DNA of 8,365 nt from Neomoorella mulderi (GTDB taxonomy: Bacteria > Bacillota > DSM-521 > Neomoorellales > Neomoorellaceae): positions 1 to 8,365 of the forward strand of contig DRZV01000026.1 in NCBI GenBank assembly GCA_011375465.1. Reading direction: 5' to 3'. Within the stretch, counting starts at the first letter, position 1; each line of letters starts with the position of its first letter. The position numbers and the translations under genes were made by a program. The notes under the pieces are model-generated. The model was given only the letters and a program-made list of their open reading frames with translations, searched no databases and was not told the DNA's origin. Shown here one piece after another: positions 5,636 to 8,365 of the stretch.

Positions 5636-6409
5636 TTGACCCCTAAAGGGAAAGGATGGCTTCTGGGAGACTTCCACATCCACACCCGTTGGAGCGACGG
5701 CCACCTTTCAATCCGGGAAGTGGTGGATCTGTACGGCAGCCACGGCTTCGATGTTATCGCCATCACCGATCACGTGTTCGACGCCTATACCCTGGAGCAG
5801 AGGAGGTCTAGGGGCGAACCTGTGGGGTTGCTGCCCGGGATTTTCAACTCTTACTTGAAGGCGGTAAGGGAGGAGGCCAGGCGGGCCTGGAGAGAGTATA
5901 GGATGCTGGTCCTGCCCGGATGGGAGATAACCAACGATCGGGGTTGCTACCACATCGTGGGGATAGACGTCAAGGATTTTATAGATCCCGATCTCACAGT
6001 AGAGGAGATCGTGGAGGGGCTCCGGCAGCAGGGGGCTCTGGCCATCGCCGCCCATCCCGGCCGGAGGAGCTTTGAGAAGGGTCCCACTTTTTCCTGCCAG
6101 CATCTTAAGGAAAATATGGAACAATACCGCCACCTCTTTGACGCCTGGGAGATTGCCAACCGCTATGATTTTTTCTATGATATATGGGAGAAAGGGCTGA
6201 AATTCGTGGCCGGATCTGACTTCCATAGGGAGGAACACCTGAACGCCTGGAAGACCCTTATAAAGACCGAGAAGGATCCGGAGGGCATAAAGGCTGCCAT
6301 AAGGGAAAATTCCCAGGTATCCGCCTATCTCTCCCGGCCAGCCCCGGAGGTGAAGCCTCGGCCGGGCAGGCTTATAAAATTTCCCTCCCCCTCAGCTGTA
6401 TCGGTATGA
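5636..6409 (+). CDS. PHP-domain metal-dependent phosphoesterase
   Basis: Probably hydrolyses a phosphoester with a two- or three-metal centre in the cytoplasm. The metal-binding motifs of the PHP fold are all present: DFHIHTRWSDG (12-22, ligands H14, H16 and D21), ITDH (43-46), GWEIT (95-99, E97), HIVGID (107-112), AIAAHPGR (136-143, H140) and VAGSDFHRE (191-199, D195 and H197). The PHP core covers about 10-235; the last 20 residues are a proline- and basic-rich tail. No polymerase, insertion or membrane segment is seen, so this is a stand-alone enzyme, not a DNA polymerase PHP domain; histidinol-phosphatase-like or nucleotide-phosphatase activity are both possible. The start is TTG at 5636, seven bases after AAGGGGAG. 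Its TGA overlaps the ATG of the next gene, so the two are translationally coupled. Confidence 0.9.
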   Translation: MTPKGKGWLLGDFHIHTRWSDGHLSIREVVDLYGSHGFDVIAITDHVFDAYTLEQRRSRGEPVGLLPGIFNSYLKAVREEARRAWREYRMLVLPGWEITNDRGCYHIVGIDVKDFIDPDLTVEEIVEGLRQQGALAIAAHPGRRSFEKGPTFSCQHLKENMEQYRHLFDAWEIANRYDFFYDIWEKGLKFVAGSDFHREEHLNAWKTLIKTEKDPEGIKAAIRENSQVSAYLSRPAPEVKPRPGRLIKFPSPSAVSV

Positions 6410-6777
6410 TAGATTTTTACCAGGTGAGGGCCCATCACCTGCTCTGCGCCCGCCAGTTCCGGGGACACGGCTATAGCCCCGGTTTCGTCCGTAGGGTGAA
6501 GCGCACCCTGCGGCTGTGGCAGAGCCGGGATAAGCCCATCGTCTTGATCTCCCATCATGATCCCTGGTGCTGGGCCTGTCCCCTCAAGGATACCCCCGAT
6601 TGCCGCTGGGCCTTCCACAGGGATGCCCTGACCCTGGATTTCCTGGGCTTGCCCCCGGGAAGCAGGCTCCCCTGGTCTCAAGCCCAATACTTGGTGGAGG
6701 CCAGATTGGACCGGGAGAAGATCCTTGCCATATGTTCTGGCTGTCCCTGGCTGGAAGAGGGCTATTGCCGATGGTAG
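6406..6777 (+). CDS. DUF1284 family protein, cysteine-rich, possible Fe-S or zinc protein
   Basis: Function unknown; the family is small and has been suggested to bind an iron-sulfur cluster. The 123 residues start with the family signature RAHHLLCARQFRGHGYSP (8-25). Seven cysteines are present: C14, then two identically spaced sets C55-x2-C58-x7-C66 and C110-x2-C113-x7-C121, each with proline after the second cysteine. This repeated CxxCP...C pattern would suit metal ligation, with C14 and H10/H11 as extra candidates. No signal peptide or membrane segment is seen, so it is cytoplasmic. ATG at 6406 overlaps the PHP stop codon (ATGA) and no separate strong ribosome site is seen, so translation probably depends on the PHP gene. 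The ligand and reaction cannot be inferred. Confidence 0.88.
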   Translation: MIDFYQVRAHHLLCARQFRGHGYSPGFVRRVKRTLRLWQSRDKPIVLISHHDPWCWACPLKDTPDCRWAFHRDALTLDFLGLPPGSRLPWSQAQYLVEARLDREKILAICSGCPWLEEGYCRW

Positions 6778-6784
6778 CTAGGGC

Positions 6785-6821
6785 TTTTTTATTTCTTTCA
6801 GCTGTGCTATATTCTTATAGA
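6785..6821 (+). promoter_or_regulatory. Weak promoter candidate upstream of coaX
   Basis: The 84-base gap between the DUF1284 and coaX genes is AT-rich and contains TATATT (6808-6813) and TATAGA (6816-6821), both -10-like. The only -35 choices are T-runs near 6785-6798 that match poorly. A promoter for coaX-dusB here is plausible because of the gap, but read-through from the PHP operon is equally possible. Confidence 0.25.
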
Positions 6822-6861
6822 AAAACTAGAAAAACGGAATTTCATTTCGGAAGGTGGTCAT

Positions 6862-7620
6862 GTGCTGCTGGCTGTGGACATAGGCAATACCCAGATTCTG
6901 CTGGGCCTCTACCAAGGATCCACCCTCCTGGGCCATTGGCGACTGGCCACCGATACCCGCAAAACCCGGGACGAGTATTTTTTGCTGTTGCGGGCCCTGA
7001 CCCATCAAGAGGGCTTTATTTTAGAAAATCTGGAGGCCGTATCCCTGGCTTCGGTGGTTCCCCCCTTGACCGTTTTATGGAAGGAGGTCTTCCGCTCCCT
7101 GGGCTGCCCTGTCCACCTCCTCGATCCCCAGGAGAGCCCCTTACCCCTGCTGGTGGATAATCCCCGGGAAGTGGGGGCGGACAGGATAGCCAATGCCCTG
7201 GCTGCCCACAGGAAGTACGGGGGATATACTGTGGTGGTGGATTTCGGCACAGCCACCACTTTCGACGTGATATCCCCTGAGGGGGAATACCTGGGGGGCG
7301 CCATCGCCCCTGGGATAATGGTATCCTGGGAGGCCCTTTTGCAAAAAGCCTCCAGGCTGGCCCAGGTGGATCTGGATATCCCCCCAGGGGTCATCGGCAA
7401 AAATACCGTTTCCAGCCTCCAATCTGGATTCATCTTCGGTTTCGCCAGTTTGACCGAAGGGATGCTGGAGAGGATTGGCCAGGAGTTGGGCTGTCCGTTT
7501 AAAAGGGTGCTCACCGGAGGGCTATCTTACCTTATGGCTCCTCTTCTGAAGGAAGAAGCCGCGGTGGAGCCCTTTTTGACTCTGGAGGGCTTGAGGATTT
7601 TCTATGAAGAAATGTCTTAG
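6862..7620 (+). CDS. coaX: Type III pantothenate kinase CoaX
   Basis: Phosphorylates pantothenate with ATP in the first step of coenzyme A synthesis; this type is not feedback-inhibited by CoA and needs a monovalent cation. The 252-residue product has the ASKHA-fold landmarks of the family: AVDIGNT with D6 (phosphate-1 loop), TRDEY (35-39), SVVPPL (64-69), GADRIANALAA (105-115, pantothenate-binding region), VVVDFGTATTFDVI (124-137, with catalytic-site D127), GGAIAPGI (145-152), GKNTVSSLQSG (179-189) and LTGG (217-220). Length is standard. The start is GTG at 6862, behind GGAAGGTGG at 6849-6857; an ATG at 6860 is out of frame. It is followed by dusB with a 17-base overlap. Confidence 0.96.
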   Translation: MLLAVDIGNTQILLGLYQGSTLLGHWRLATDTRKTRDEYFLLLRALTHQEGFILENLEAVSLASVVPPLTVLWKEVFRSLGCPVHLLDPQESPLPLLVDNPREVGADRIANALAAHRKYGGYTVVVDFGTATTFDVISPEGEYLGGAIAPGIMVSWEALLQKASRLAQVDLDIPPGVIGKNTVSSLQSGFIFGFASLTEGMLERIGQELGCPFKRVLTGGLSYLMAPLLKEEAAVEPFLTLEGLRIFYEEMS

Positions 7621-8365
7621 AATAGGCCCTCTGACCCTGGAAGCCCCTCTCCTCACCGCCCCCATGGCGGGTTTTTCTGATAAGAGCTTTCGCATCCTGG
7701 CCCATAGGGCAGGGGCAGCCCTTACCTACACGGAAATGATAAGCGCCCAGGGGGTGGTGCACAGGAACCGGAAGACCATGGACATGCTGAACCTGGAAGG
7801 AGAAGAGGGGCCAGTGGCGGTTCAGCTTTTCGGCAGGGATCCGGAGGTATTGGCCGAGGCGGCTCGGCTGGCCGTGGCCCAAGGGGCCCAGGTGGTGGAT
7901 TTCAACATGGGCTGCCCGGCTCCCAAGGTGGTCAAAAACGGGGAAGGGGCAGCCCTTATGCGGGATCTTCCCCGGGCTCAGGCCATAATATCCGCGATGG
8001 TGGAGGCGGCCAGACCTGTACCGGTGACGGTGAAAATGCGCAAGGGATGGGGGGAGAAGGAGATGAAGGCGGTGGAAGCGGCCCAGAGGGCAGAGGAGGC
8101 AGGGGCCGCCGCCGTGGTGGTGCACGGCCGCACCGGGGAGCAGGGGTTCAGCGGCCGGGCGGACTGGGAATGCATCCGCCAGGTCAAGGAAGCGGTCTAT
8201 ATCCCCGTCATAGGCAACGGGGATATAAAGACCCCGGAAGACGCCGTGACCATGATGGAGCTCACAGGGTGCGACGGGGTGATGGTGGGTCGGTCTTGCT
8301 TGGGCAACCCTTGGCTCCTCACCGCCATCCGGACCCGCCTGGAGAACCGGCCCCTTCCCCTACCC
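7604..8365 (+). CDS. dusB: tRNA-dihydrouridine synthase DusB (3' end cut by the window edge)
   Basis: FMN-dependent enzyme that reduces specific uridines in the tRNA D-loop to dihydrouridine. The frame is open from ATG 7604 to the right edge, 254 codons of an expected 320 or so, so the C-terminal helical tRNA-binding domain is mostly missing. Visible motifs of the TIM-barrel catalytic domain: APMAGFSD (19-26), YTEMISAQG (42-50), VQLFG (73-77), DFNMGCPAPKVVKNGEGAAL (99-118) with the catalytic Cys104, VPVTVKMRKGW (139-149, FMN-contact K144), VVVHGRTGEQGFSG (171-184, H174), IGNGDI (203-208) and GVMVGRSCLGNPWL (225-238). The start overlaps the coaX end by 17 bases, with GAGG at 7593-7596 seven bases upstream, so the two genes form one transcription unit. 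Confidence 0.95.
   Translation, partial: MKKCLRIGPLTLEAPLLTAPMAGFSDKSFRILAHRAGAALTYTEMISAQGVVHRNRKTMDMLNLEGEEGPVAVQLFGRDPEVLAEAARLAVAQGAQVVDFNMGCPAPKVVKNGEGAALMRDLPRAQAIISAMVEAARPVPVTVKMRKGWGEKEMKAVEAAQRAEEAGAAAVVVHGRTGEQGFSGRADWECIRQVKEAVYIPVIGNGDIKTPEDAVTMMELTGCDGVMVGRSCLGNPWLLTAIRTRLENRPLPLP

Noticed and set aside
6761..6790. Possible terminator after the DUF1284 gene (GGCTA/TAGCT stem before a T6 run)
   Set aside because: Five pairs including a G-T pair, a 10-base loop, and several bases between stem and T-run. Too weak to call.
7532..8125. 197-codon open frame on the minus strand
   Set aside because: Antisense to coaX and dusB, both certain. His- and Gly-rich with no motif.
1..8365. 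CRISPR arrays, tRNA or rRNA genes, insertion sequences, attachment sites
   Set aside because: No regularly spaced repeats, no transposase or integrase motifs and no tRNA-like cloverleaf seen on either strand.

Overview
The window looks like a chromosomal stretch from a moderately GC-rich, probably thermophilic Gram-positive of the Clostridia (Moorella or Desulfotomaculum relatives would fit). The reasons are a BirA with an N-terminal repressor domain, a BioY biotin transporter, CoaX rather than another pantothenate kinase type, strong AGGAGG ribosome sites, a lipoprotein-type solute receptor, and heavy use of GTG and TTG starts. Of the eight genes whose starts lie inside the window, only two begin with ATG, and both of those overlap the gene before them. 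No organism name can be proved from the sequence alone.

Layout, left to right. (1) Positions 1-1583, plus strand: birA (biotin-protein ligase and repressor), a short gap holding a BirA-type operator (two GTTAAC half-sites), and bioY (biotin uptake). (2) Positions 1576-5329, minus strand: a three-gene ABC importer of the FbpABC/ThiBPQ superfamily, transcribed as lipoprotein receptor, fused 12-helix permease, ATPase. Its last gene runs tail to tail into bioY with an 8-base overlap. A 9-bp stem-loop separates the receptor gene from the permease gene. (3) Positions 5330-5635: a 306-base divergent intergenic region, the most information-rich non-coding part. It holds a GC-rich foldable block (5418-5511) that looks like a structured leader RNA for the transporter, then three consecutive dyad symmetries (5534-5554, 5558-5588, 5592-5613) mixed with promoter-like hexamers for the rightward genes, and an 11-bp direct repeat flanking the foldable block. 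(4) Positions 5636-6777, plus strand: a PHP-domain metal-dependent phosphoesterase and a DUF1284 cysteine-rich protein joined by an ATGA overlap. (5) Positions 6862-8365, plus strand: coaX (type III pantothenate kinase) and dusB (tRNA-dihydrouridine synthase), overlapping by 17 bases, with dusB cut by the right edge.

How it works together: birA-bioY is a compact biotin-sensing and uptake pair, with BirA the probable repressor of bioY. The ABC importer brings in an undetermined ligand, perhaps under control of its own leader RNA. The PHP/DUF1284 pair is translationally coupled and probably shares one role that I cannot name. CoaX and DusB are housekeeping (CoA synthesis, tRNA modification). 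From memory, birA, coaX and dusB are often close neighbours in Clostridia, so the block from bioY to DUF1284 may be an insertion into an older housekeeping cluster; that is inference. The best candidates for something undescribed are the foldable leader at 5418-5511, the dyad array to its right, and the PHP/DUF1284 pair with its duplicated cysteine motif.
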